Below the pieces are notes generated by a model that saw nothing but the letters and a program-made list of their open reading frames with translations, was not told the DNA's origin and did no database searches. DNA of 63,730 bases from Pseudomonadota bacterium (GTDB lineage Bacteria; Desulfobacterota; Syntrophorhabdia; Syntrophorhabdales; Syntrophorhabdaceae), in contig JAPLKA010000052.1 of the NCBI GenBank assembly GCA_026388315.1, forward strand, positions 1 to 63,730. Direction: 5' to 3'. The translations under genes were made by a program, and so were the position numbers. Positions 42,189-51,247 of the stretch are shown one piece after another (positions within the stretch are counted from its first letter, which is position 1; every line of letters starts with the position of its first letter).

Positions 42189-45149
42189 CTAAAAATTACC
42201 TGCCGGATTCAGCGGAGATCCCTTTTTATTTGGTGTTGTTGACCATGAGCCGTTGTATTGCAACGAAGCACCCGGACTGCCTCCCTGTGCGGCATTCCAG
42301 TAGTTTTTATTCGCATACACATTTGCTGATACAGTACCAGTATTGACAAGAACACCAGTATTGACCTGAACCTTGTCTGCGCTGATGAGGACAGCAGGAG
42401 ATGTGAGGTTTACCGTGCCGCTGCCTCCGAATATAACCGCCCCACCGGAAAGCTGCCCGCCAAATAATTTTATCTGAGTGTTTGCATCCATCTTGCTTCC
42501 GGCATAGATATTGAGCACCCCTTCAGTGCCAAGGGCGCCTATTTTCAGGATGTCCGCCTGAAGCCCCGCGCCGGCCAGGATATCGATAATCCCTTTTATG
42601 CCATTATTGACTATATTGAGGTCGCCATAGTCAGCGACGATATTTTTCCCGTAATTTTCCCCGGCAATCGTGAGGCCGTCAATCTGTATTTTCCCGCCTG
42701 CCGAGGTGAGCTCAACCTTCGACCGGCCGGCATCGGATTTTGTATATGAAGCCGAATTAATCAGTGCAAGGATCTGCCCGGTGCTCGTAATATCGATAGC
42801 GATTGAGTTCGGGTCTGCATTCATGCTGTTCAAGGTTATTCCCCCTGCTTTTTGCCACTGGTTAAAATAATTCTGGGGGGTAGCGCTTGCCTGAACCCTG
42901 CCGGAAATCTCTATCTTGTTCTGCGCAGAAAGGTCAATGGTGCCGCCGCCTGTCAGGCGGTTATCGGTAAATACCTCGATCAATCCTCCATCGGCAACCT
43001 TTATATTGTTTGATCCGATACCGTAAAAATTTTCTGCACCAGCAATCTCTCCATTAATATTGATATTCCCTTCCGCCGCCATCGTGACCCTGCCGAACCC
43101 GCTTACGCTCTGGTTGGCAGCAATATTCAGGTCGCTCCCTGCGCCGCGTGCATATGCAAAGAATTCCTGATAGGACCTCGTTGTGGTGCTGCCTGCCGTG
43201 CCATCGCCGGTTGACGGGTTCCGGTTGGTGGTCATGTCCTGCACTGCTTTTGCCTCATCAATGAGCTGCTGCGCTTCAGCCTGTTTTTCAGGTGACTTCT
43301 TTGCCATTTCCGTTTGCCAGACTTCCTTTACCTTGTTTTCGAGTTCGGAGTTTGAAATATACGTTGTGGCGTAATCCGAAAAGGGTTTTATTTCAGCGTC
43401 GCGACTGCTGCTGGGATCATTGGCATCATAAGTGATAATCTTGAGATATCCGAGGCGCACAAGGTCGGAGCGGTTGAAGAGTGCCCGGTATTGGTCTGTG
43501 GGTTGACCGCTTGTAAGCCCCGAGCCGAATTGTGGATTATTTTCAACTGCAGAGTAAGCTATCGGCAGAGGGCGGGTAACTTCATAACGGGCAACATATT
43601 TACTGTATTGAAATGGTGTTAACGGAGGATTGTTTGTCATATTTCTGTATGGTCCCACCTGGACGGCATAATTGTATGTCCTCGCATTTACCACGCCACC
43701 GGTCTTGGCTGCGTCTCTCGTTGCGTCGGGTGCAAGATATTCAGACGCTGCCGACGTGAGGGTGCCGTATGCATAATCTGTAGTATTGACTACCACTGTT
43801 CCGGCCGGTAACGGATTACGTGCCTGCCAGTTATCCACGCCAACATACTGTCCCTTTGACTGGCTTTCCATTGCGAGTTCAGCCGATGATTTCGGGGCAA
43901 TGGAGGCAGTAATTGATTTATTGATATTTATTGAACCATTCGATGCAATAAGACTCAGATTGTTCAATAAAGAAGATATCTGGACAGGTTGCGAAATGGC
44001 GATGCCTTTTCGGGAAGCAAGTGTGAGCGTATCGGGCATGCCGGCAGGTCTTAAAACGCTGAAGGCCCCCTGAACTGCAAGGTCGCTGAAGAGAAATGTG
44101 CTGATGGGGGATCTGGATGAGAACCGGTTGTTAAAGCCGATGGTATCCCTTTCGAAGGCATTCTCCTGGCTCCCGAACACATAGTTGGCAAACCCTCCCT
44201 GGTCTGTATCTCCCTGATAGTTCTGATAGATTGCGCCTGTGCCCGCAAGGGCGCCGTTTTTTGTTATTGTGCCGGCTGTATTGATGGTATTGGTGGAATC
44301 AAGGGTAAATGGCGAACCCTGATTTACTGTAAGCGGGTCGGATGTGCGTGTTTCAAACCAGCGTTCATATGTTCTGTTTTCGAGTGTTTGCAGCAGGGTA
44401 TCCGAAGCGATGAGCAGTTGGCTTCCGGAGAGCATAACAAGGTTGGTTTTTATCAGATCGCCCGATAGTAAGGTTTTTTGCTGATCAGAGGCTGCGTCAT
44501 TAATGCTGCTTATATTAAGCGGAGAGACATCCGGACCCTTCCGGTAGTCTCCACGCAGATTCACAAGGGTTGATGTCTGTACGAGTTGTTGCAGGTTTAC
44601 ATCCACCGGTTCGGGCAGGTTTCGTGACCCTGGAGGCAACAGAAGCATCTTGCCGCCTCCCATCACCAGCCACTCGCCAAACCTGTTGTTTATGGATGTC
44701 TTTGCCTCTCCTTCGAGAACGATGAATTTTGTATAGTTGGAGGGGGTAAAATCCACCATGATTGTTGCACCGGACATCTCAAACGAGACGTTCCCGGTTG
44801 TTATCTTTGTGGCGACAGCGCCCTGCGGCACCTGCAACAGGAATGACCCTTGTTCAAGCTTGATATCCTTGCTATTCCGGCCGAGGGTAAGTCGTGTATC
44901 AGGGGCAAGCCGTATGACTGCTTTATCCGGGAGAACAATTTCCGCGTTGGAGTCTTTTCCGGTAATGACGGGTTCGTCAGCGGGTGATGAACCTTGTACT
45001 GTATTTACGTCCCCGCTCGTGAATGTCACCGTCGCTTCGGTCGGGGAATCTGCCTCAAGGAAAAGGGGTAATCCTCCCAAAAAGACCGAAAGTAAGGTGA
45101 ATAGCAAGGCGGTACGGAGAACAGACTTCCTGCTAAGAAAAGAAAACAT
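42189..45149 (-). CDS. Exported FecR-domain protein with long beta-helix (haemagglutinin-like) body
   Basis: The 986-residue protein starts behind a strong AAGGAGG. A signal peptide (about 1-33) is followed by a FecR-like domain (about 38-160: TFTSGDVNTVQG, DKAVIRLAPDTRLTLG, LEQGSFLLQVPQG). From about 250 to the end it is rich in Gly, Asn, Ser and Thr with repeating strands such as NLSLIASNGSININ and GRVTMAAEGNININGEI, typical of filamentous-haemagglutinin beta-helices. It lacks a C-terminal autotransporter barrel; the barrel protein is the next gene, 12 bp downstream would be 45161 upstream on this strand. Surface display or secretion by that partner is an inference. Confidence 0.82.
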   Translation of the reverse strand: MFSFLSRKSVLRTALLFTLLSVFLGGLPLFLEADSPTEATVTFTSGDVNTVQGSSPADEPVITGKDSNAEIVLPDKAVIRLAPDTRLTLGRNSKDIKLEQGSFLLQVPQGAVATKITTGNVSFEMSGATIMVDFTPSNYTKFIVLEGEAKTSINNRFGEWLVMGGGKMLLLPPGSRNLPEPVDVNLQQLVQTSTLVNLRGDYRKGPDVSPLNISSINDAASDQQKTLLSGDLIKTNLVMLSGSQLLIASDTLLQTLENRTYERWFETRTSDPLTVNQGSPFTLDSTNTINTAGTITKNGALAGTGAIYQNYQGDTDQGGFANYVFGSQENAFERDTIGFNNRFSSRSPISTFLFSDLAVQGAFSVLRPAGMPDTLTLASRKGIAISQPVQISSLLNNLSLIASNGSININKSITASIAPKSSAELAMESQSKGQYVGVDNWQARNPLPAGTVVVNTTDYAYGTLTSAASEYLAPDATRDAAKTGGVVNARTYNYAVQVGPYRNMTNNPPLTPFQYSKYVARYEVTRPLPIAYSAVENNPQFGSGLTSGQPTDQYRALFNRSDLVRLGYLKIITYDANDPSSSRDAEIKPFSDYATTYISNSELENKVKEVWQTEMAKKSPEKQAEAQQLIDEAKAVQDMTTNRNPSTGDGTAGSTTTRSYQEFFAYARGAGSDLNIAANQSVSGFGRVTMAAEGNININGEIAGAENFYGIGSNNIKVADGGLIEVFTDNRLTGGGTIDLSAQNKIEISGRVQASATPQNYFNQWQKAGGITLNSMNADPNSIAIDITSTGQILALINSASYTKSDAGRSKVELTSAGGKIQIDGLTIAGENYGKNIVADYGDLNIVNNGIKGIIDILAGAGLQADILKIGALGTEGVLNIYAGSKMDANTQIKLFGGQLSGGAVIFGGSGTVNLTSPAVLISADKVQVNTGVLVNTGTVSANVYANKNYWNAAQGGSPGASLQYNGSWSTTPNKKGSPLNPAGNF

Positions 45150-45160
45150 CCGGCACCTCC

Positions 45161-46114
45161 TTAAAATTTGAACTTAAGCCCGATATTGGGGGCTATGTTT
45201 ACAACATTATACTCAAATACGGATTGATTGGACTGGTTAAAGGCTGCAAGAACAGAAAAGTTTATGCTTATCCATGGCTTCAGCCTGCAGGTAATCCCGA
45301 GCGTAATGGACTCATTGTAATCCTCGCGACCGTTTTCGGCGTAGGGTACATAGGAAAGACGCACGCCTGCTTCAAAAGACCATTTTGATGTAATGTCAAG
45401 ATAATATCCCCCGACAAGCGAATGATAGTCTCGCTGGTAGACTTTTGGATCTGAAAACCCGAACTGGCTTGAATAACCCCCATAGAGATAGTGGGCGCGG
45501 GCCAGGGGAAATGTCTTGAACAGACCGAGCGTGATACTGTTATTACGATAATACTCGCCCTGTGCATCCGTATTGGTGAGACGGTTATAGTTGTAGCGTG
45601 CGGTTACTGCCAGTTGATCTAATTGGGGAATTACATAAGTGAGGCCTGCACCGATATTGAAGCTGTCAAAGTTCATGTCGGTAAATCTGTCGTAACGGAA
45701 CCACTGGTACGCGGCTGTTATTTCGCCGAGCAGATCAGGGCGGATTATCGGCTGATAGGACACCCCTGTTGTTGTGAGAAAATAATTATCATCCTGAGGA
45801 TTATTCTTCGTGAGCGCCACATTGCTTATCCAGTTCCACCCGACATTCCCGAATACCGAAAAAGGTTGATATTCAGTTTTTCGTTTGAGTATGTACTGCT
45901 GTCCAAGGGCATCATCGCCGGGAGAAGGCGGTGCGGTTGTATCATATGTTTCCTGCCCGAGTACATCGATTGCACGGCGTCCCGACCTTGAAAGTTCATC
46001 AAGTTCTATTTGTCTTTCCAGGTCGATCTGCGGCGTTGAGGTGGTCTGGGCAAAGGCGGGGGAAGCCGAGAGCAATAAACATATATAAACGGAAATCCAG
46101 AAAATTGTTCCCAT
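45161..46114 (-). CDS. Outer-membrane beta-barrel protein
   Basis: The 317-residue protein has a signal peptide ending in AFA (about residue 22), a charged helix, and then alternating amphipathic strands from about residue 85 to the end, closing in GLKFKF with a terminal Phe as expected for barrel assembly by BamA. Motifs such as YNYNRLTNTDAQGEYYRNN are strand-turn-strand. It lies just upstream of the FecR/beta-helix gene with a 12-bp gap, so the pair is co-transcribed. It has no POTRA domain, so it is not a classical TpsB transporter. Confidence 0.8.
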   Translation of the reverse strand: MGTIFWISVYICLLLSASPAFAQTTSTPQIDLERQIELDELSRSGRRAIDVLGQETYDTTAPPSPGDDALGQQYILKRKTEYQPFSVFGNVGWNWISNVALTKNNPQDDNYFLTTTGVSYQPIIRPDLLGEITAAYQWFRYDRFTDMNFDSFNIGAGLTYVIPQLDQLAVTARYNYNRLTNTDAQGEYYRNNSITLGLFKTFPLARAHYLYGGYSSQFGFSDPKVYQRDYHSLVGGYYLDITSKWSFEAGVRLSYVPYAENGREDYNESITLGITCRLKPWISINFSVLAAFNQSNQSVFEYNVVNIAPNIGLKFKF

Positions 46115-46251
46115 TTCTCTTCCTTTGGAAAAGACAGACGTGATTGTCTGTAATATATATCATAAATGACGCTGAGAGAAAAATTGTTTCCGCAATCACC
46201 CTTGAGCCCCCTGCATTCAGAGTGATTAAAACGAAGAGCGCAGAAGGCTTT

Positions 46252-46995
46252 TCAGGGTTCCGCCTCAATTTTAAGCGGATCATGCTCGCTGCTATACCAC
46301 TTTATCACCCTTTCGTTTTCGAAATCGACATAGGAGAACCCATAGTTCCATCTGTTTCCCGATATTCGGGTCGGGGTTCCCTGAACAGCCAGCACCTCGT
46401 CTTTTGTTGAGCCTACGGTAAAAAACTCTTTTGGTTTTGCCTGCATACTCTTCTTAAAGATTCTTGTTGTTTCGGCATGGGGTTTCTTCCGGATGGAAGA
46501 TTTTTCTGACAACGGAGCGGTATCATCAGGGACAGAAACCTTCGGCTGGTCCGGTATCGAAATGGCGGGTGGAACAGGCCGGCCGGCCTTCTCTTTCCGG
46601 AAAGCCATGTAGAATGCTGCAATGATAATGATAATTAACAGGACAAGGAATAATGCTATCTTCCACACCCACAATCTGTTTTCTCTGGAAGCAGGCGATT
46701 CACACCCCGCAGGAAAAGGAGGTGGCTTGACAACGGTTTCCGTGGCCGACCTCGAAACATCACCATAAATGTCTTCAGGGACGTTTTTTTGTTCATAGAA
46801 AGATAGAAGCTCTTCATAGGCAACGTTTATCTCTTTGAGCTTCTCCGTTGCTTTATTCTTCAAGCGGTCGTTGTCGGGAAACCGGTCCGGATGCCATACA
46901 TTGACGAGGTCTCTGTAAGCCTGTTTAACTTCTTCAAGCTGAGCGCGTTGAGAAACGCCAAGAATTTGAAAATATTTTTTAATTGAAGAACTCAA
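46252..46995 (-). CDS. Membrane-anchored J-domain protein
   Basis: The 247-residue protein starts with a J domain (5-68) containing the HPD motif (VWHPDRFPDN), which stimulates DnaK-type chaperones. One membrane helix (about 108-130) follows a proline-rich linker. The C-terminal part after residue 195 has TVGSTKDEVLAVQGTPTRI, the pattern of SmpA/OmlA-like domains (similar to the LGKP protein at 17693). The J domain is expected in the cytoplasm and the tail in the periplasm. It is upstream of the barrel and FecR genes by 137 bp. Confidence 0.85.
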   Translation of the reverse strand: MSSSIKKYFQILGVSQRAQLEEVKQAYRDLVNVWHPDRFPDNDRLKNKATEKLKEINVAYEELLSFYEQKNVPEDIYGDVSRSATETVVKPPPFPAGCESPASRENRLWVWKIALFLVLLIIIIIAAFYMAFRKEKAGRPVPPAISIPDQPKVSVPDDTAPLSEKSSIRKKPHAETTRIFKKSMQAKPKEFFTVGSTKDEVLAVQGTPTRISGNRWNYGFSYVDFENERVIKWYSSEHDPLKIEAEP

Positions 46996-47195
46996 GAATT
47001 CCCCTGTAAATAACTTTATCCTGGTCGTCAGTGGGACCGGTCGCCTTAAACGTTTGGCTCAGTATAGTTTACCTTTTCTTCTTTGAGAAATTTAGCATTA
47101 AAACAAAAATAATTCTACGCAGAATAATGCCTTCATTCGGGGTTTGGCAGTTTGGAACATTTCTTTGACCTTGGTGTTTCCGGTTTTTAAAGAAT

Positions 47196-47603
47196 CTATC
47201 TCTGGGCGAGCCTCTTTTTGTCTGTTTTCATATTCTTAAGTTCTTCGAGGGTATTTTTAATCTGCACCAGTTCACTTTTTAATATTTGTTTTTCTTTCTC
47301 AGATTCTTCAAGCTTATCTTCTATTACTGCGATCTTAATCTTCTGTTCGCTTTCGGCAATCTGTGCTTTCGGGTTCCTGAAATCAGCGACTTCCGTTTTG
47401 AGCGTCATTACTTCGGTCTTGAGCATAATTACCATTACGCCAAGCGCCGCGACGAGAAGAACAAAAAAAATCATACCGGCAGGTAAATTTTTTGACACAG
47501 CTTTCAGGTTATTGACAGTTTTATTTTCCTTCGCTTCCCTCTTGCTATGGATATTGGACAGCAGTTCTTCTATACTTACTGCCCGCTCTTCTGATATCGC
47601 CAT
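47196..47603 (-). CDS. Small membrane protein with coiled coil
   Basis: The 135-residue protein starts behind AGGAGG. A membrane helix (about 42-63, AGMIFFVLLVAALGVMVIML) is followed by a long charged coiled coil to the end (KTEVADFRNPKAQIAESEQ). It has the same plan as the 164-residue protein at 54179-54673. No enzyme motif is present. It lies alone between the J-domain gene and a toxin-antitoxin relic. Confidence 0.65.
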   Translation of the reverse strand: MAISEERAVSIEELLSNIHSKREAKENKTVNNLKAVSKNLPAGMIFFVLLVAALGVMVIMLKTEVMTLKTEVADFRNPKAQIAESEQKIKIAVIEDKLEESEKEKQILKSELVQIKNTLEELKNMKTDKKRLAQR

Positions 47604-47790
47604 AACGGATCCTCCTGTATATATCGTTTTATAACATGTTGTAGTGCAATTTTCACGCCAAACATAAAACCAGATTTTCGTCTTGACTGTTTACAGATTT
47701 CCGCGGGCAGCGTGAACCGTTCAAACTGATTGAATAGTTTAGAGAGGAGGAGGCTACGTAAGCAACAGCCCGCAAAGATGTTTTTGGTGA

Positions 47791-48040
47791 GCTGTCTCTC
47801 GTAATCATGATCATATTGTTTCGTGTACACTGCCAGATAAGCAGCTTGTCGAAGGGGTCCTTGCGGCCGATAGCGCCCATAAAAATATGTGTGTGTCGAG
47901 CAGGTATGTTACGACCGGAGTAGTTCGTCATCAGACATCTGGAAAGTGCTATGAATTTTTATGGTTGCCTTTTTCTGCAGGAGGCCCACGGGAACCTGCG
48001 ACTCATAAAATACTGTATACTTTTTTATAACAATTTGTGC
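47791..48040 (-). pseudogene. VapBC-type toxin-antitoxin relic
   Basis: On the minus strand VTYLLDTHIFLWAL (from 47912) is the canonical start of a PIN-domain VapC. After a deletion and a change of frame, KDPFDKLLIWQCTRNNMIMI and TRD, the canonical C-terminal part, follow directly. Upstream the frame ending at 47909 (ESQVPVGLLQKKATIKIH, SDDELLRS) looks like the C-terminus of the matching antitoxin, and the two overlap as in live systems. The middle of the toxin is missing. The rest of the 47604-48076 gap has no supported gene. Confidence 0.65.
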
Positions 48041-48076
48041 TAATATCGATAACAAATATGGTGGGTTACATAAGCT

Positions 48077-48487
48077 GTGAAAGACGAAAGTAAAACAAAA
48101 CGTCAACTTATCGATGAAGCAAGAGAATTACGCCGGAAGAATGCCGAGTTAGAAAAATCTGAAATTGAGCACAAAAGATTGGCTGGTCTTGTCATTCGTG
48201 CCAAAAAGGAATGGGAATATACATTTGATTCCATTCCGGATCTTATTGCACTCATTGACAGGCAGCACCGTATCATCCGGATCAACAAGGCAATGGCGAA
48301 CAGACTTGGCCTTTCACCAAAGGAAGTCATTGGTAAAACGTGCTATGAATCAGTGCATAATGCTAAAGTCCCTCCCGGTTTTTGTCCCCATGCCTTGTTG
48401 CTGAAGGATGGAAATGTGCATACGGCAGAAGTTCACGAGGAGACTCCCCGAAGGGTTTTTCCTGGTCTCTATCTCTCCATTGTATGA
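48077..48487 (+). CDS. N-terminal part of a split hybrid histidine kinase (PAS domain)
   Basis: This 136-residue frame opens with GTG, has a coiled start and a PAS domain (YTFDSIPDLIALIDRQHRI, GKTCYESVHN, CPHALLLKDG). After HEE near 48445 the frame goes wrong: the expected continuation RLPEGFFLVSISPLYDEEG is in the next frame. A loss of two bases in the GAGGAGA run, or a gain of one, explains it. The frame then ends at 48487 inside the other part. Either the gene is a pseudogene or the base call is wrong. Confidence 0.75.
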   Translation: MKDESKTKRQLIDEARELRRKNAELEKSEIEHKRLAGLVIRAKKEWEYTFDSIPDLIALIDRQHRIIRINKAMANRLGLSPKEVIGKTCYESVHNAKVPPGFCPHALLLKDGNVHTAEVHEETPRRVFPGLYLSIV

Positions 48488-51077
48488 TGAAGAAGGCAAT
48501 GTCGTCGGTTCGGTTCATATTGCCCGCGATATAACAGGGCTTAAGGTAGTTGAAAAGGCGCTTAAAGAAAGCGAAGAAAAGTACCGTAATATCTTTGAAA
48601 ATGCGGTGGAGGGTATTTTCCAGACAACACCCGATGGCTCTCTCGTAAGTGTTAATCCTGCACTTGCAGGAATGTACGGGTACGATTCGCCCGAAGAACT
48701 GATGAGCAGCATCACCAATATTGGCGAACAGCAATACGTCAATCCTGAAGACCGGACAAGGTTTAAAAGATTCCTTGAAGAGAAAGGCCATGTTGAAGGG
48801 TTCGAAACGAGGCTTTACAAAAAAGACGGGAGCACAATCTGGGTATCAATGAATGCAAGGACTGTGAGGGAACCGGGCGGTGCAATACTCTATTATGAAG
48901 GTATTGCAGAGGATATTTCAAAAAGGAAAGAAACAGAAGAAAGGCTTCAGGAGCAACTTTACTTTTTACAGGTTTTGATAGATTCAATTCCTGTTCCTGT
49001 TTTTTACAAGGATGCGCAAGGGGTATACATAGGCTGCAACAAGGTCTTTGAGACTTATCTCGGTAAATCAAAAGAACAGATTATTGGAAAAACGGTATAT
49101 GAGGTAAACATTAAAGAGGCAGCCGACGTATACCACGATATGGACCTGGCGCTTTACCAAAAACCTGGCATTCAGACATATGAGACTGTGGTTACTTATC
49201 CGGACGGTTCAAGGCATAATGTCATTTTCAACAAAGCGACCTATCTCGATATGAATGGGGATGTTACCGGGCTGGTAGGGGTAATCCTTGATATTACAGA
49301 CCTTAAAAACACGGAAACTGCCCTCAGGAAGGCGAAGGAGGGTGCGGAGGTTGCAAACCGTGCTAAGAGTGAATTTTTAGCCAGTATGAGTCATGAAATC
49401 AGGACGCCCATGAATGCAATCATCGGTATGGCGGAGCTTTTGCTGGAGACGCCCCTATCTTCTGAACAACAAAAATATGTTCAGGTTTTTCGGGATGCAG
49501 GGGAAAATCTTCTGGGGTTGATTAACGATATCCTTGACCTTTCCAAGGTGGAGGCTGGCCAGGTACACTTAGAGGTAATGGATTTTGATCTTGTGGACAT
49601 CATTGAGAGAACTTGTGATGTTATGGCATTACGCACGCACGAAAAGAATCTGGAACTGGTTTATCGGGTCTTTCCGGATGTTCCGACTCATTTAACAGGG
49701 GATCCGACACGCCTGCGCCAGGTTTTGGTCAATTTCATCGGGAATGCCATAAAATTCACTGAAAAAGGTGAAATAGTTCTCGAAGTCAAAAATCAGGGGA
49801 AGGAAGAAGACAGGGTTCGAGGGTTCGAGGGTTCAAGGGTTCAAGGGGAAGAGGGGAAGGAAGAAGACAGGGTTCGAGGGTTCGAGGGTTCAAGGGTTCA
49901 AGTGGAAGAGGATTCAGAATCGCCGATACGCCGATACGCCGATACGCCGATACATCTTCAATTTTCCATCCGTGATACCGGTATCGGTATCTCCAGCGAT
50001 AAGATTGATATGATTTTCAAGAAGTTTACCCAGGTAGACGCTTCAACGACGCGTAAATATGGCGGAACTGGCCTTGGTCTTGCTATTTCCAGGCGATTCG
50101 TTGAGTTGATGGGAGGCAGAATATGGGTTGAAAGCGAAGTTGGTGTGGGCACTACAATGTCATTTACGGCCTGTTTCAATATTCAGAAAGATTGGAAACA
50201 GGCGGATGCGAGACCTGACACTGTAAAACTGAAAGATATGAAGGTGCTTGTTATTGATGATAATGCTACAAACCGGATGATTTTAAGGGAGATGCTCATC
50301 AACTTCGGCGCCTTGGTTACAGAGGAGGAAGACGGCAGGAGTGGTCTCGAAATATTGGAACGCAGTTTTACCACAAAAGCGCCGTTTAAGCTCTTATTGC
50401 TTGACTATTTTATGCCATCCATGGATGGTTTCGAAGTGATGTCTCAAATTCAGAAATACAATTGGCTCAAGGACCTTTCCGTGATTATCCTTACCTCGGG
50501 ACATGTTAAGGGTGATAGGGAAAAGGCACGACAGCTTGGCGTGTCGGGTTTGCTCCGAAAACCAGTCAAAAAGGCTGAACTCGTTGAGGCAATAAATATG
50601 GCGATGAATCAATCCCATCCGGCGGTGGATGCCGTTTCTACAACTGCAACTGAGGTCTTATTATCTTCCAATGACGAAAGACGGCCCTTAAATGTCCTTG
50701 TAGCTGAAGATAACGAAGACAATCGTCTGCTCGTGTGGTCCTATTTCAGAAATACCCCCCATAAGATTCATTTAGTTGAAAACGGTCAGATAGCTGTTGA
50801 AAAGATCAAAGAAGTGAAGGGCAGGTATGACCTGATTTTTATGGATATGCAAATGCCGGTGATGGATGGTTATACTGCTACTTCACTCATCAGGGTATGG
50901 GAGCGTGAAAACGGACTCGAACGGACCCCGATCGTTGCCCTCACGGCATTTGCCCTTCAGGGAGATGAACAGAAAAGCCTTGATGCCGGCTGTGATGGAT
51001 ATGTGACGAAACCAATCAAAAAGGCAAAACTATTTGAAACTATTGCCACATATGCAAGGAAAGCGGAAAGGGAATAG
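48408..51077 (+). CDS. Hybrid histidine kinase, main part (PAS-PAS-HisKA-HATPase-REC-REC)
   Basis: The 889-residue frame starts at an internal ATG, but its first 15 codons are frame-shifted nonsense; the real protein joins it to the 48077 frame. It has the end of a PAS domain, two further PAS units (about 55-165 and 180-300), HisKA with SMSHEIRTPMNA, a HATPase domain (N-box NFIGNAIKF; G1 DTGIGIS; G2 GTGLGLAIS), and two receiver domains (about 605-725 and 755-880; LLLDYFMPSMDG and IFMDMQMPVMDG). A 55-residue insert made of short DNA repeats splits the HATPase domain between the N-box strand and G1. The stop borders a heptamer array. Confidence 0.85.
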   Translation: MEMCIRQKFTRRLPEGFFLVSISPLYDEEGNVVGSVHIARDITGLKVVEKALKESEEKYRNIFENAVEGIFQTTPDGSLVSVNPALAGMYGYDSPEELMSSITNIGEQQYVNPEDRTRFKRFLEEKGHVEGFETRLYKKDGSTIWVSMNARTVREPGGAILYYEGIAEDISKRKETEERLQEQLYFLQVLIDSIPVPVFYKDAQGVYIGCNKVFETYLGKSKEQIIGKTVYEVNIKEAADVYHDMDLALYQKPGIQTYETVVTYPDGSRHNVIFNKATYLDMNGDVTGLVGVILDITDLKNTETALRKAKEGAEVANRAKSEFLASMSHEIRTPMNAIIGMAELLLETPLSSEQQKYVQVFRDAGENLLGLINDILDLSKVEAGQVHLEVMDFDLVDIIERTCDVMALRTHEKNLELVYRVFPDVPTHLTGDPTRLRQVLVNFIGNAIKFTEKGEIVLEVKNQGKEEDRVRGFEGSRVQGEEGKEEDRVRGFEGSRVQVEEDSESPIRRYADTPIHLQFSIRDTGIGISSDKIDMIFKKFTQVDASTTRKYGGTGLGLAISRRFVELMGGRIWVESEVGVGTTMSFTACFNIQKDWKQADARPDTVKLKDMKVLVIDDNATNRMILREMLINFGALVTEEEDGRSGLEILERSFTTKAPFKLLLLDYFMPSMDGFEVMSQIQKYNWLKDLSVIILTSGHVKGDREKARQLGVSGLLRKPVKKAELVEAINMAMNQSHPAVDAVSTTATEVLLSSNDERRPLNVLVAEDNEDNRLLVWSYFRNTPHKIHLVENGQIAVEKIKEVKGRYDLIFMDMQMPVMDGYTATSLIRVWERENGLERTPIVALTAFALQGDEQKSLDAGCDGYVTKPIKKAKLFETIATYARKAERE
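49796..49953 (+). repeat. In-frame octamer and 57-bp repeats inside the kinase ATPase domain
   Basis: A 57-bp unit occurs twice (49796-49852 and 49853-49909). Within each, the octamer GGGTTCGA/GGGTTCAA is repeated four times. After a short spacer the octamer CGCCGATA is repeated four times (49921-49953). Both octamers also occur in intergenic DNA (near 6951, 31184, 57619 and 62222). The insert keeps the reading frame. Confidence 0.88.
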
Positions 51078-51175
51078 TCGTTAGTGAATAGTGAATAGTG
51101 AAAAAGGCAGTGAATAGTGGATAGTGAATAGTGAAAAAGGCAGTGAATAGTGAATAGTGAATGGTGAATGGTAAA
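51076..51175 (+). repeat. Large TAGTGAA heptamer array
   Basis: About ten heptamers in three blocks, separated by AAAAAGGCAG, directly follow the kinase stop. Variants TAGTGGA and TGGTGAA occur. It is the longest such array in the window. From 51176 to 51247 nothing else is seen. Confidence 0.85.
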
Positions 51176-51247
51176 GGCATAGGATGGAGAGGCGGTTTAC
51201 AGTTTACGGTAAAGGCAGGTAGCCGCAGGCTTTACCTGTTTTTATTC

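Noticed and set aside
49801-49905. GGTTCGA strings resembling tRNA T-loops
   Set aside because: They are tandem octamers in a coding gene; no acceptor or anticodon stem can be formed.
51076-51175. Regular short repeats that could suggest a CRISPR array
   Set aside because: The unit is seven bases without unique spacers of constant length, and no cas genes are present.
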